The notes below the pieces were generated by a model. It did no database searches. It was not told where the DNA came from and saw only the letters and a list, made by a program, of their open reading frames with translations. Positions 22,833 to 33,244 of a DNA stretch of 64,000 bases are shown here, in pieces. Position numbers and translations under genes: made by a program. Numbering within the stretch: position 1 is the first letter of the stretch; every line of letters begins with the position of its first letter. The DNA comes from Akanthomyces muscarius (lineage: Eukaryota > Ascomycota > Sordariomycetes > Hypocreales > Cordycipitaceae). The stretch spans positions 1,188,001 to 1,252,000 of the forward strand of contig NW_026611617.1 in the NCBI RefSeq assembly GCF_028009165.1, written 5' to 3'.

Positions 22833-23737
22833 GGATAACTCAATGTGTTGGCAATCAAGTTGCGCCGTGACGCCGAGGAAACAAAAGACGAGATGCATCC
22901 TGTGTGTGTTTTTTTTGTTGTAATGACGGCATATAAAACGGAATTTAGTCGCAAAAAAAATCAATCGATTGCTCGCCGGCGAGAACTATCAAGAGGGAGA
23001 GCCAGCAATGATGGGTCGTCGATGGATGAGCGCTATGGCAGCAGGCGCCGCAATCATCGGACACAGCGGAAGTTGGCAGGCCACAAGTGCAGCAAATCGT
23101 AATTACGTAACCCTTTTCTTGGATTTTCTGCATCGCTCGTGCATGGTGCTTACTCGTTCTCGCAGTTCCCACGCGGTGTTACGGTTCGCTGCACGGGCAC
23201 TCGCGCTATAGGGTAGCTCTCTAGCCCCTAATTTGGCCGAAAGAAAATCAGGCGCTCAGCAAGACAAGAACTGACCGTCCTTGGACCTTTAGATTTTCGT
23301 GTACTTTGTCCATGTGTCTCTACTTGAATACGCGCTCAAGCCTGAACACTGTCAGAAGTGCAATTAATGCTCGGTCGCGTGGTTCTCGTGCTGCGACAAG
23401 AAGAGGGCTAAAAATGTGTTTTGCCAAACAAGTAACAGCAGCGTCAGCTCCTGCAACACTACTGCGTCAATGATCTCACTCTCACTATCTGGGAGCAGTA
23501 AGTATTGCTCTCATGGAGGCATTGGCGGATAAAGCACCACTGATTGGGATGTGACCCTGCAGGACGCGACGCGTCGGGCCTTGGACGTGAAGCCATCGGT
23601 GCTCACCGCCTACTGGAACTGGACATTGCCCCACACAACGCACACAAGTCTCAGGGCGGCCCTTCTAATGAGCAAGAGGTTCAAACAAATCTGCGATAAA
23701 CCTCGTTTAAGCTTGTTTCTAGACATTCTAGAGTACG
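22833..23737. other. intergenic
   Basis: No recognisable gene. A 68-codon frame at 23551-23757 overlaps the start of the next pseudogene and shows no family resemblance. Confidence 0.45.
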
Positions 23738-25390
23738 ATGGCGGCCACCGATGCTGACACAGCAGAGAAGGCCAGAGTCTCTGGCAATGAACTCTACAAA
23801 GCAGGCCAACTCGCCCAGGGTAGAGTACTGCAATTTGCGAGAGTGAACGCCTCTGACGCCTTGGCCAGCCGAAAAAGCCTACCAGCTAGCGGCTCATCTA
23901 GCTCCGCAAGATCCCGCACCTGTCTCCAACCTGTCCGCTGTGAAGTACGAGATGGGCGACTACCAAGGCTCCATCATCCAAATCAGACAGGCATTGGAAC
24001 TCAGCCCTGCCGGTACGGAGAACAGCGCTAAAAGAGACAAACTTAACGCTCGACTCGCCAAGTGCTTCCTACATCTACGTGACGTGAGCTCCGCCAAGGA
24101 TGCCATATCCGCCGTCGGCGACCAAGATCTGGGTGCTGAGCTATCTGAATCGCTCAAATCGATGCTGGCTTTATGCGCATCTGCGCCCGACCAATCCGTT
24201 TTCAGGAGGCAAATCCTTGATCATGTTCCGCAATACAAATCATGGCTGTCAATTTGCCCGCGTCTAGCGACAGCCGCCCACTAATTTTACTTGCCAGCGC
24301 GAACGTTGCGGAATGTTATCCGTTCGGTCACGACCAGGTTGAATATTTCACAGAGGTGCTTGGCGTTGATGCGAAAGGCAATAAATATAATGTGTCTATG
24401 CTCTTCGCGGGGAGCGGAGATGCACGCAACGTCTTCGCTGCAATTACATCAATGTCCTTCCGGGAAGACGACAAAACTCGCAGCTTCGGGCATCTTCACA
24501 TCACCATGCTGGACCTGAAGCATGCGGCACTGGCTAAAACGCTAATCTTGTTGAACATGATGTATTAGATTGACGAGGAAATGGATGAACAGGGACCGCA
24601 CCCGACAGACTATTTCTTCGCCATGGCCTACGTCTTTGCCTGCCAGATTATCCCTCCGTTTGTCCATGCGAAACTGCAGAACAACATTAAAGATCTGATA
24701 GTGAGACTTGAGCACGAGGAGAAGATGTTTCCATTTGTCCATCTCTCCGAGGGCGATAAAGCGGCCGTAATTCGAGTCCTCCGACAGTGGCAGAAGCCGT
24801 GGCCAGCAATTTCCAAACCGACACATGTAAGGAAACTCGTGAAACTCAACACTCCCACCAACCATCCCCTTGATGGCCACCCTTTGGGGCCAAAAAAAGA
24901 GGAGGATACCCCGGAGAAGAAGGACTTCAAGACATTCACCGCTCTATTTCCATCTGAAGCAGTCGCGAGACAGTGGGAGCCAATTCTAGGCGATGCGCTA
25001 GTAGAATACAGGAAGACGGGCAAGGTCGAGAAGCTGTTGGAGCAAATCAATTCTACACGGGCTATCAACAACACAGCAATCGACTATGATTTTGCCGAAT
25101 CCGGCTTTCAAAGAGGAGATGGAAGCGGTCCCTATCTTGAGTTTGATCCGTTGGCGACAGTTCAGTCCATGGATCTAAACGCAACCCGAAGAAAGCCAAA
25201 GAAAGCCGACGACTCTCAAAAGGCTGTAGAGCGCCTTGCAGACTTCTTTCGGGCTCATGCCATCTCTGCCATGAAACTCAATTATCAGAAAAGGCTGGCG
25301 GTGGAAATGATCGCAGGGGAAATGATAGACATTATGGAGCGTATTTGGTGTAACGTCGTCAAGGTGCGAAGGCACGGCAGTTTTGGATGC
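23738..25390 (+). pseudogene. TPR / DUF4470-type protein, decayed
   Basis: The start at 23738 and a 49-nt intron (23820-23868) give an N-terminal TPR-like segment (alternating NELYKAGQ.., YEMGDYQGSI.. helices). A frame change near 24240 leads to a second long segment with GHDQVEYF, SMLFAGSGDARNVF and HITMLDLKHAALAKTL, which I recognise as the DUF4470 domain common in fungal MYND/TPR proteins. That segment is cut by an in-frame TAG at 24566-24568 where a CAG would fit, then continues in the same frame to about 25390. There it ends abruptly and laccase sequence begins. Total coding length ~480 codons is shorter than intact relatives, which run on. Function of intact members unknown. Confidence 0.7.
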
Positions 25391-26134
25391 GCTCTATACC
25401 CCTTGGACTTTGCGGTGATCCGAACTGGAAGTTCAATGACATTCGAGCCATCGTGCACTATGATGAGAATTCGACTGAGCCATTGACATCACCATGCGAG
25501 CACTCTCAACTATGCGGCGACCAAACCATGAAAGCTGTACCGCATATCAAAGAGGACGTCCAAAAAACCAGACCTACAGGTCTCCGAAACTGCAGTTTTC
25601 AACAAAGTAGACGGATATTGGTACTGGACGCTGAAGGACGCCCCCATGCTGATTGAATGGAATGATCCAACGCTGAGCAAATTGATGCGTCATGAAACTA
25701 ACTTTCAGAAGAACGATTCGGTCATAGAGCTACCCAACGCGCATCAGACATTTTATTTGGTCATTAAGAATCCTTTCTTCGTTGCTCAACCCATTCATCT
25801 GCATGGGCATGATTTCTTCTTGCTAGGCCAAGGTGCTGGGCCGTTTCTGCCTGGCGTGTCACCTCTGAAGACGGAGAACCCCCCAAGACGAGACACCGCC
25901 TTGCTCCCGAGCTCGGGATATCTTGTAATTGGTTTTGTTACAGATAATCCGGGTGTATGGCTTATGCATTGCCACATTGGATACCACGTGGAAACACGAT
26001 TCGCGCTGCAAATCGTTGAGCGCACGGACGAGATACCTGCAATTGTGCGCCAAGATGAGCTGGACCGGGGCTGTGCCGCTTGGTCATCTTTCCAGCAAAG
26101 CAACAACATCGTACAAGATGATTCCGGTGTTTAG
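25391..26134 (+). pseudogene. 3' fragment of a laccase / multicopper oxidase
   Basis: Only the last third of a multicopper oxidase is present: the linker before domain 3 (CGDPNWKFND..), then domain 3 with HLHGHDFFLLG (type 1/type 3 copper histidines) and HCHIGYH, the tripartite H-C-H motif, ending at a stop at 26134. The first two cupredoxin domains are absent. Sequence to the left belongs to the DUF4470 pseudogene, with no spacer. One extra base in the A-run near 25561-25566 changes frame between the linker and domain 3. In the copper motif the usual Trp is Tyr and the Gly before the axial residue is Arg. This is a truncated relic, not a working oxidase. Confidence 0.78.
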
Positions 26135-26372
26135 AATTTACCTGGCTAGGGCCGGCGAAAAGGGTCTTCGAAAAAAGTCTGTGAAAAGAGGCACGCGAGC
26201 AGATAGAAACGTTGATTCCACATTGAGCCTTAAAATGTATCAAGTAAGTGACGAATATATCCTCGCACTGGTATTGATGCATCCGGCTCGCCAAAATGTA
26301 GTTTTGTAAGCTGATAAACCCTTGCTCTTCGACGATAGAAGCACAGGACAGTTCTCCGAACTACTCGGGCAC

Positions 26373-27006
26373 TTACTGCCGACTAAATACTTTGGACATA
26401 TCGATGAATTCCGAACGAAGACCCTCGCCATTACCCTGCTCCATGGCCATCAAATTTCCTCTCATTGCTGACCCGCTCGAGCCTTCTGGGGCCTTGCCAT
26501 GGACGGCCTCGGCTAACATGCGAAGCTGCATAGGGAATTGTGAGTCGCCATAGTGCTTAATGATGTCGCCTTTTTCCACGGCAGCTCGTAAATCATGCCA
26601 CTGCCCCATATTCATGCCCATGTCTTCACATTCCTTCTTTTTATTTGAATCCTACCACGGTGGTAACAGGCCAGGAAGGGCCGCAACACTTGCAAGGAAG
26701 CGTTGGAAGCCACCACGGCCGCTTGAGGCACCACCGTAGAGACTGTCGTTCTCGGCGTCGCCTCAAGTTGTATAAGTCTACAACACGAAGGCGGTAGGCG
26801 TCGATAAGCAGGGCATATACGTCCTTTTGCGGACGGTTAAGGAGCCATGTTCCCTTGTCGAGGCGAGTAAACGGGGTGGCGATGCCCTGTTGCAGGCCCT
26901 TCGGGGCTCGGCCGCAGTACTTGATCGTAGGGCACCTGACGCTGTGCTTGAGCTTGACCTCCGGGGGCGACTTTGCGCAGCTAGCGCACGTAGGGGAGGA
27001 TGTCAT
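26373..27006 (-). pseudogene. MYND-finger protein, decayed
   Basis: The start at 27006 gives CASCAKSPPEVKLKH, the first half of a MYND zinc finger. The second half and a linker are missing, so the frame jumps to PKGLQQGIATPFTRLDKGTW, which belongs further along in such proteins. A one-base change near 26758 shifts frame. Continuing in the new frame reads to a TAG at about 26648-26650 where TGG fits (PPW-stop), then KKKECEDMGMNMGQWHDLR and on to the end at 26373. I recognise the C-terminal block (QFPMQLRMLAEAV, MSKVFSR) from small fungal MYND proteins of ~200-230 residues. At least three lesions mark it as dead. Confidence 0.68.
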
Positions 27007-27787
27007 GATGCGTCGCCGCCGGACTTGCTCGTCGTCCTCAGCGGGGATGATGATGCATATGACTGCTAGAGTCTTGGAAGGACGATATTTGAACACAATT
27101 TGTGGTTTCTTTACCAGCTGAGAGGCGAGCGCTCGTACGGTACCGGGAGCGTCGGGTGGGGCTAAGCGTGCTGGGGGTGCAGGGTCGCACAGGACAGGGT
27201 CGATTGGCTTGCAAGATGAACGTATTCCCCAAGGTCACGGTCACTGCGTTCCTGACCAAGCACATCAAAAACACGTTTACTACCAATTCTATGCCTTTTA
27301 AGCAGTTATATGCAAAAATATGTCGGTCGGCATCGATGGGGCGCAGGCTCTTCCGCCCTTCGGGACTCCATCTGTCCGCCGGCGAGCTTTAAACGTACAG
27401 CTGCAGCCAGTACCTCAGAGAAGCTTCGACGACATATCCACGCCGATAGACTCCTCAAATGAACCCTCTTTAATGATGAGGGTCGACTTGGGAGACTAAC
27501 AGTGACACTCAATGTCAATTACGGCCTCTCTACACGGACCACTGCTTGGAAGAGACAGCTGATGGACACTGGTAGTCTTTGGGAATATGTGCACCGTCCG
27601 GTACCGCTCGCAGCAGGCCAGCCCGCGGGAAAGACCATGGTAGCAGAAGGTTGGAGCTCAGCCTGTTCAACCATCAAGGCTTCGCCTTCAAACGTCAAGT
27701 CATGGCAGAACGAGGGCTGGGAGTCGTTTTCCCCCATTCCCGGACTCTCCCGTAATGTATTGGAGTATGGTCGGAAACCAGGGTATT
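27007..27787. other. intergenic relic region
   Basis: Left flank of the copia insertion. A 101-codon plus frame at 27502-27807 runs into the LTR; I do not recognise it and do not call it. Confidence 0.4.
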
Positions 27788-27792
27788 GTCCT
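27788..27792. repeat. target-site duplication GTCCT (left)
   Basis: GTCCT directly before the left LTR; the identical 5-mer stands at 32528-32532 directly after the right LTR. Confidence 0.92.
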
Positions 27793-28010
27793 TGTTGGTA
27801 CAGATAGGTACGTATTAATACGATAGTTGGTGATAGAATAGGTTAATTCGTGGTGTTGTTCGTCTATTGTACAATACTTGTTTGTAGCCACCCAGAACTC
27901 TGTGGTGGCCATCGTACAAAAGTGGGTCAATCCATGGTTCTGGCCAATGAGAGGGCTCCGTTCAGGCCCTCTGCCAGTCACTGCCACCAGAGGGTGGGCA
28001 GGCTGCAACA
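27793..28010 (-). repeat. 3' LTR of the copia-like element
   Basis: 218 bp, TGTTGG...CTGCAACA, identical to 32310-32527. Confidence 0.95.
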
Positions 28011-28180
28011 CTGGCAGTATTTTCTTTCTCGCAGCGCGCCGGCTGCCAAAAACACCAAAAACACAATAAAAACACATTCTGCTTGATAGCATACACACCG
28101 GGTTATTGTTCTCCCGGCTTCCGGTCTGTTCTGACCAATCAGGGCACTCCAGTGCCTCTGCCTCTTGTTATAACTCCTCG

Positions 28181-31100
28181 TCATGCCTCTTTCTTCCTTT
28201 CCACCCAGCCCTTCATCCGAATTGTCATTTTATTCGTATCGATGAGGCCTTTCAGCGCCTTGTTCGGGGTCGTCTTCGTCATCGCATCGGCCGGGTTGTC
28301 GTCGCCGTTGATCCATCGGATCTCTTGTGCTTCGCGTCTCTCGTATGACTGTCGAAGAGCCATTATGTCGATCATCAATCTCTTCTCTTTTGTTGTGCCC
28401 AATTTGACGAGGCACTCATAGAGGGAGAAGGAGTCGGTACACAGGATCATCGGTATCTCTCGGGTCCGGAGCTGTTTCGTGATCATTGCCATCGTCGAGT
28501 TGATTGCGTATCCAATGTCTGCTCCCTGCACCATGCTGTACAGTTCAGAAGCAAGGGCGCTTCTCGTGACTCTCTTCGATTTAATTGAGGCCCATGTGAT
28601 GATGTTTCCCTTTATCGTGACCTTGTTCTGATCGTCTGTTGCTTCTTCGGTTCCGAAAACGATTATATATCCCAGCTGGGAGCTTAAATCTTTATTGTTT
28701 GCGAAGGAACCGTCAACAAAGACGAAGAGCTTCGCCTTAGCGAAGTCAAATGGCACATAATGGAGGCCTCGTCTCTGGTTATCAATCTGCCATTGTAACC
28801 GGTTGCTCAACTTTCTGAAGTCATCCTCCGTCGGTTCTTGCTGTTGGGCAGCGACTGACAGGTCGAAGGCTGCTTCCGGTTGGCAGATGCTGGCGATGTA
28901 CGCGCCTCTCGCTCGTTCCTCGATATATTCTTGTTTTGAAGTCGGGATCTTCATCTTCTTCGCTTGTGACTTTTGCATCAGATGGATCACACCTCCTTCT
29001 TCCAATTCCAGGCGGCACCCATTGAAGGTTATTGGAGTTTCCATCGTCAGTCGCTCCTTTGGTTTTGCTGCAAAACCCGCCTTTTCCAATTCTTCCTGTT
29101 CGTGGATGAAGAATCTTTCGTCACTGAGTCCGATTGTATCGTCTGTTTGCATCCCCACGATGCCAAATTTATCATCTTCCGATATCATAAGGCATGGATC
29201 AAACGTTGAGTTCGTCATTCCCAGTTTCTCGCGATGGTGTTTGCTGTATGTCACCCACCAATGCGTTCCAGCTTCTGGTATTCCATACAGTGGTTTAATC
29301 ACTCTCATGATCGTTCCTGGAGGGTAGGCGGATTTCAAATGCTTCGGAACCTTCGCCAGAATCGTTCTGTTGAGCGCTGTGGTTGACTGCGTGTACGCTT
29401 GTTTGATATCTCTGATCCAGATGAAGATACCTCTCTCAGCGAGAACAGGTGCCAGAGCTATAAGAAGGCGTTGGCTTGATCGTTGGATTGTTGGGTTAGC
29501 TGTCAGGATTGTCTCCTTTCCTGCGTCATTGAAGCCGCGGATAACCAGTCGTGATTTCTCATATGGGACAGCTGTATCCTTCCCTTTGATCTCTCTGACC
29601 ATCCTGGGATCAAAGATCCGGATGCCTCGGTGTTTTTCTTCGTCATATTGAATGAACTCGAAGACTTCTCGCGCGAGCAGATCATCAATTTCCTTTCGGT
29701 CAGACGCCTCAAATGGGTCTCCTGGAGTTGTGATTATTCCCTGCTGCCGCAGGTCAACTGCCAGTTGGAAGTCGTTCTTTTCTTTCGCAGAGATAAAGCT
29801 CTCGCCAGTGTCCTGGTCGACGATCCATGCTTCCATGAAGAACACTTCCGGCATCAACGACTCGCCGGTCGCTGCATTCATCATCCATAGCTCCTGAAGG
29901 AATATCTCGTCCATCAGGCGCTTTCGCGGGCGACCCCGTGTTCTCCTGGTCGATCTCCGGAGGCTTTCTTCTTCTTCCGCCGCTTCTTCTTCGTGATACT
30001 CGTCGTCAGAGTCTTCAATATTCTGGTTATAGAATTGTTGGACCATCATGTCCATGTCATTGTCCGTGCCTTCCAGTTCCATCAGGAATGCCTGGAAGAC
30101 TTTCTCGGTTGGAGGTCGTTTGTGATGCTTGTTTTTGAACCAGGCAGCTTTTGCATCAGCTTGTTCCTTCTCGCTGTGGCGGGTTGAGAAACAGCCTATC
30201 TTGCCACATACATAGCATTTCTTTGGTCGTCCTTGTTGGTGGTTACCTCGTTGATTGCCATCAGAGGTCCCGCGATAACCTCCTCTGGAATTGGAATTTC
30301 TTCCCTTCCAACCTCCGTTGCCTTGCCAGCTTCCGTTTCCTTTGACATCTCCTCGGAATTGACGATCCACGAAGAATGTATCGTCACGTTGGTTCTGTTC
30401 GTCTTGCCAAACAGCAACAGCTTGCAACAACTCTGCTGACAGGCTGCCAAAACTTCCAGCTGGGCGGAGGAGGGCCCGGCCACAAGCTGGGATGCCTCGA
30501 ACAGCGACCAGGAGTGTTTCCGCCATTTCCTCTTCACCTCTTTCTTGGTCCATGTCTAGACCTGAGTGCAGCTCTTGGATCCGATTGATAAGCCATTGTA
30601 GGTTTTCCATCATTGGCTTTGATGGGTTTTGCGTAATGATCTTCTTCAGGGATAAAGATCGCCATTCCATCTGTCGTTCCTGCTGCAGAGGCTGCGATTC
30701 GAATTGACGATGGAGTTTCCCAACCAGTTGGGTAAAGTCCAGCCCTCTGTTGGCGAGACTCCTGGCATAAAATAACGATGCTTGACCCTTTAGCATCGCT
30801 GGCAGTGCCTTCATGAATGCTGTCTGTGGTATCTCAAGGCGGTTGCATTTATCTTCAAAAAGATGAAGACTGTTCATTAAGAACTCTTCCGGCATCCCTC
30901 CGTACTTCTCAACGTCTGTGTACATCTTTGTGAGATCCGCCACCTTTCTCGGGATATCAATTATCGGTTGATATTGTCGTTGCCCTCTTTGATCGGTTCC
31001 TCGCCTGTAGTCTTCCCTTCCGGGATCATGACCATAGTATCTTTCGTCGTCGTCATCTCTGCTTCCGTTATTCTGACTCCGCTTCCCCAGTTCTGCGTCA

Positions 31101-31972
31101 GCAGGAATTTCGGGTTTTGTGGCATCATGCTTCCTGAGATGTGCACCGTAGGGGAGTCCTCGTGGCTGGCCTCTGTAATGACTTCCAAAATTGGGATCAT
31201 TAATAGGGGAGGGCCATCCAGGCGTCTTCGGCTTTCGGGCACTCTGTGGAAAAGTATTCTGGTCGTTGAGATCGGATAATGGTGTCGTCATTCCTTTATT
31301 CAATGCTGGGATGTCGGCTCTTTCTTTTCCTGTTCCTGGCTGAAGACTTTGTTCTTCCGAAGGGATCTCTTCCACGATGTCTTCCCCCACAGGTAGGTTC
31401 CGAACCTTCGGTTTGTCTGTCTTTTGCTTCACATTCTGGGTGTCCCGTTTGTCGGTTGGGTCCCAGGGAGGCATTTCTTCGTCCTTAAATGCTTCCCATA
31501 GGGCTTCTGCCATATTCTTTCCTCGGGCAATCTTAACATAGATCCCTCTTCGTCTCACGATTGTTCGTAGGTCGTGGCGCATATCCGCGCTTGCTTTTTC
31601 GTACATTTCCTTCGTCCAGTGACTAAACTGCTCGTGCAGGAAGTCATAGATATCCTCAGGTTCTTCAACAGAGTCCTCTGGATTGTATCTTCTCATAATG
31701 TAGAAGATCGCGTTGTCGATCTCTTGGCTTGTACATCTTGCCGGCTTAATGTTGATTGGTTGGCAGACGTACCATCTTCCGTTGATTATTTGCCCGTATC
31801 TGCGGAGGTTGAAATACCCCGCGAGGCAAGCACTTTCAGTCATCGAATAGTTGTCATCTTCGGTTCTTTCTGATACTTCAGACGGCGCTGGTTGACTGAG
31901 ATCAGCACCTCTGAGATCAACACCTCCTGCCGGCTCCAGGGAAGGGCCTGCGCCTGCTTCTGCTTCTTCCAT
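28181..31972 (-). CDS. gag-RT-RNase H polyprotein of the copia-like element
   Basis: 1263 residues without a stop. The N-terminal ~570 residues are gag-like and charged. A zinc knuckle CYVCGKIGCFSTRH lies near residue 585; its ligand order is C-x2-C-x4-C-x4-H, with the last two swapped relative to the standard CCHC knuckle. An acidic, then RGRPRKR-basic linker follows. Copia-type reverse transcriptase begins near 760-790, with the catalytic pair in MQTDDTIG near 944 where YVDD is usual. RNase H starts near 1085 (FVDGSF, then ASEL, CTDS, GDDNPAD). I find neither a D-T/S-G aspartic protease in a credible context (a DTGES in the linker lacks the flanks) nor an HHCC/DDE integrase. Known relatives are longer in exactly that interval. 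Confidence 0.9.
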   Translation of the reverse strand: MEEAEAGAGPSLEPAGGVDLRGADLSQPAPSEVSERTEDDNYSMTESACLAGYFNLRRYGQIINGRWYVCQPINIKPARCTSQEIDNAIFYIMRRYNPEDSVEEPEDIYDFLHEQFSHWTKEMYEKASADMRHDLRTIVRRRGIYVKIARGKNMAEALWEAFKDEEMPPWDPTDKRDTQNVKQKTDKPKVRNLPVGEDIVEEIPSEEQSLQPGTGKERADIPALNKGMTTPLSDLNDQNTFPQSARKPKTPGWPSPINDPNFGSHYRGQPRGLPYGAHLRKHDATKPEIPADAELGKRSQNNGSRDDDDERYYGHDPGREDYRRGTDQRGQRQYQPIIDIPRKVADLTKMYTDVEKYGGMPEEFLMNSLHLFEDKCNRLEIPQTAFMKALPAMLKGQASLFYARSLANRGLDFTQLVGKLHRQFESQPLQQERQMEWRSLSLKKIITQNPSKPMMENLQWLINRIQELHSGLDMDQERGEEEMAETLLVAVRGIPACGRALLRPAGSFGSLSAELLQAVAVWQDEQNQRDDTFFVDRQFRGDVKGNGSWQGNGGWKGRNSNSRGGYRGTSDGNQRGNHQQGRPKKCYVCGKIGCFSTRHSEKEQADAKAAWFKNKHHKRPPTEKVFQAFLMELEGTDNDMDMMVQQFYNQNIEDSDDEYHEEEAAEEEESLRRSTRRTRGRPRKRLMDEIFLQELWMMNAATGESLMPEVFFMEAWIVDQDTGESFISAKEKNDFQLAVDLRQQGIITTPGDPFEASDRKEIDDLLAREVFEFIQYDEEKHRGIRIFDPRMVREIKGKDTAVPYEKSRLVIRGFNDAGKETILTANPTIQRSSQRLLIALAPVLAERGIFIWIRDIKQAYTQSTTALNRTILAKVPKHLKSAYPPGTIMRVIKPLYGIPEAGTHWWVTYSKHHREKLGMTNSTFDPCLMISEDDKFGIVGMQTDDTIGLSDERFFIHEQEELEKAGFAAKPKERLTMETPITFNGCRLELEEGGVIHLMQKSQAKKMKIPTSKQEYIEERARGAYIASICQPEAAFDLSVAAQQQEPTEDDFRKLSNRLQWQIDNQRRGLHYVPFDFAKAKLFVFVDGSFANNKDLSSQLGYIIVFGTEEATDDQNKVTIKGNIITWASIKSKRVTRSALASELYSMVQGADIGYAINSTMAMITKQLRTREIPMILCTDSFSLYECLVKLGTTKEKRLMIDIMALRQSYERREAQEIRWINGDDNPADAMTKTTPNKALKGLIDTNKMTIRMKGWVERKKEA

Positions 31973-32309
31973 TGTAGACTTTTGAATGTGATGGGGAGAA
32001 GCGTTCAGGGTTTTCTTTTTCTAGGTTGTTGTTTTTAGCTCACGGGAGCTCTTTCTGTTTGATGGCTGATTCCTCTGGACTCAGAGCTCCTTCTACCACA
32101 GCGACAAAGTGGCTGAGAATTCGGCAAGAAGGTTCTTCGTGAGGGATGTTTTCTCGTGGGTGGACGATAAGATGAATGTTTGTCACAGCGACTGAGTGGC
32201 TTAGGATTCAACAAACGGTTCTTCTCTGATTGGCACAGGTCAATACGCCATCCGGCTGAGCCCTGTCCTCTGATTCCTAACTGTCTGTGGTTATTCAACC
32301 ACTGATCAG

Positions 32310-32527
32310 TGTTGGTACAGATAGGTACGTATTAATACGATAGTTGGTGATAGAATAGGTTAATTCGTGGTGTTGTTCGTCTATTGTACAATACTTGTTT
32401 GTAGCCACCCAGAACTCTGTGGTGGCCATCGTACAAAAGTGGGTCAATCCATGGTTCTGGCCAATGAGAGGGCTCCGTTCAGGCCCTCTGCCAGTCACTG
32501 CCACCAGAGGGTGGGCAGGCTGCAACA
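32310..32527 (-). repeat. 5' LTR of the copia-like element
   Basis: 218 bp, identical to 27793-28010. In element orientation the internal sequence starts CTGATCAGTGGTTGAATAAC; a primer-binding match to a tRNA is not obvious to me. Confidence 0.95.
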
Positions 32528-32532
32528 GTCCT
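32528..32532. repeat. target-site duplication GTCCT (right)
   Basis: Matches 27788-27792. Confidence 0.92.
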
Positions 32533-32890
32533 ACTTCTTGTTTTTTTCGTTCTTGGATGAGTTGCTGGGGGTGGTTTGACGGTGTGGGAAGACGTTGGAC
32601 GAGTCACTGGCTGTGGCAACTGGTCTGGTATCTTTTGGGGCCAATGACATAAATGTTTTTCGAGGGTCTCGACGGCAGAGTCTCAGCTTCATTTCTTAGC
32701 GGCCTGGCACAATGACCCCAAGGCGATACTTTAGCGTCAGGCGAGACAGAACTTGAACACAGGGCAACAACATGCGAGCCTCAAGACGAGGGCACTGAGC
32801 AAGACCTGGCGCGGAATTTTTATCCCTGTACAAGGCGTGCTGGTCACAGGCAAGAAGCGTCTTGGGAGAACGAGGAAATCTTCCAAGATT
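32533..32890. other. intergenic, right flank of the copia insertion
   Basis: No coding signal. Confidence 0.5.
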
Positions 32891-33202
32891 TTAGTGGCTT
32901 AATAATGGGAGACATACCTCAATCGGCAAAGAAGCCAGTCTCGTGAAGGAGCGCAGCGGCTTCAAGGCTTCGATCAATCGGCCGCCCAGTCTCAGAATGT
33001 CGCCTGATTCGAGGTGATTACCGTCGTCGTAGTAGTCTGTGATGGCTTGGCGAAGCGAAAATCCCAAAAAGTCGGCAACGATACATAAATTGCAGCCCTT
33101 GGGACCGTCATGGAGGAATTCTCCATAGAGACTGAGACAAGGACATTGCGGCTGTCTTGGAGTGCGTTGTGAATCGACATTTCGCGCCTCAGGCCGCCCA
33201 TG
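32891..33202 (-). pseudogene. SR-protein-kinase-like kinase fragment
   Basis: Two overlapping minus-strand frames together read as the N-lobe to hinge of an SRPK-type kinase: REMSIHNALQDSRNVL in one frame, then GEFLHDGPKGCNLCIVADFLG, the H-x-GPxG-x-x-LC hinge typical of SRPKs, in the other. A third frame gives ALLHETGFFAD just before a GTATGT, where such genes often have an intron. No glycine loop, no catalytic HGD loop and no C-lobe are present. It is a short relic with at least two frame changes. Confidence 0.55.
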
Positions 33203-33244
33203 GCACTGCATTCGCTTTGGGAATTTCAAAAGTCGCAGACGCAT

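Larger units (their letters stand above)
27793..32527 (-). mobile_element. full-length copia-like LTR retrotransposon lacking visible protease/integrase
   Basis: 4735-bp element on the minus strand. Two 218-bp LTRs, identical base for base by my reading, start TGTTG and end CAACA, flanked by the 5-bp duplication GTCCT. A 338-bp leader between the 5' LTR and the ATG, one long reading frame, and a purine-rich stretch (GAGAAAGAAAA) before the 3' LTR complete it. Identical LTRs and an open frame mean a recent insertion that has escaped RIP, unlike the Gypsy copy at 53.8-61.0 kb. The internal protein goes straight from a gag zinc knuckle to reverse transcriptase, so it may depend on another element for integration. 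Confidence 0.93.

Noticed and set aside
28803..29327. Plus-strand frame opposite the retroelement polyprotein
   Set aside because: Shadow of the RT/RNase H frame.
29800..29830. DTGES in the copia linker as a possible aspartic protease
   Set aside because: Lacks the hydrophobic flanks and second Gly-containing motif of retroelement proteases; a similar ATGES repeat stands nearby.
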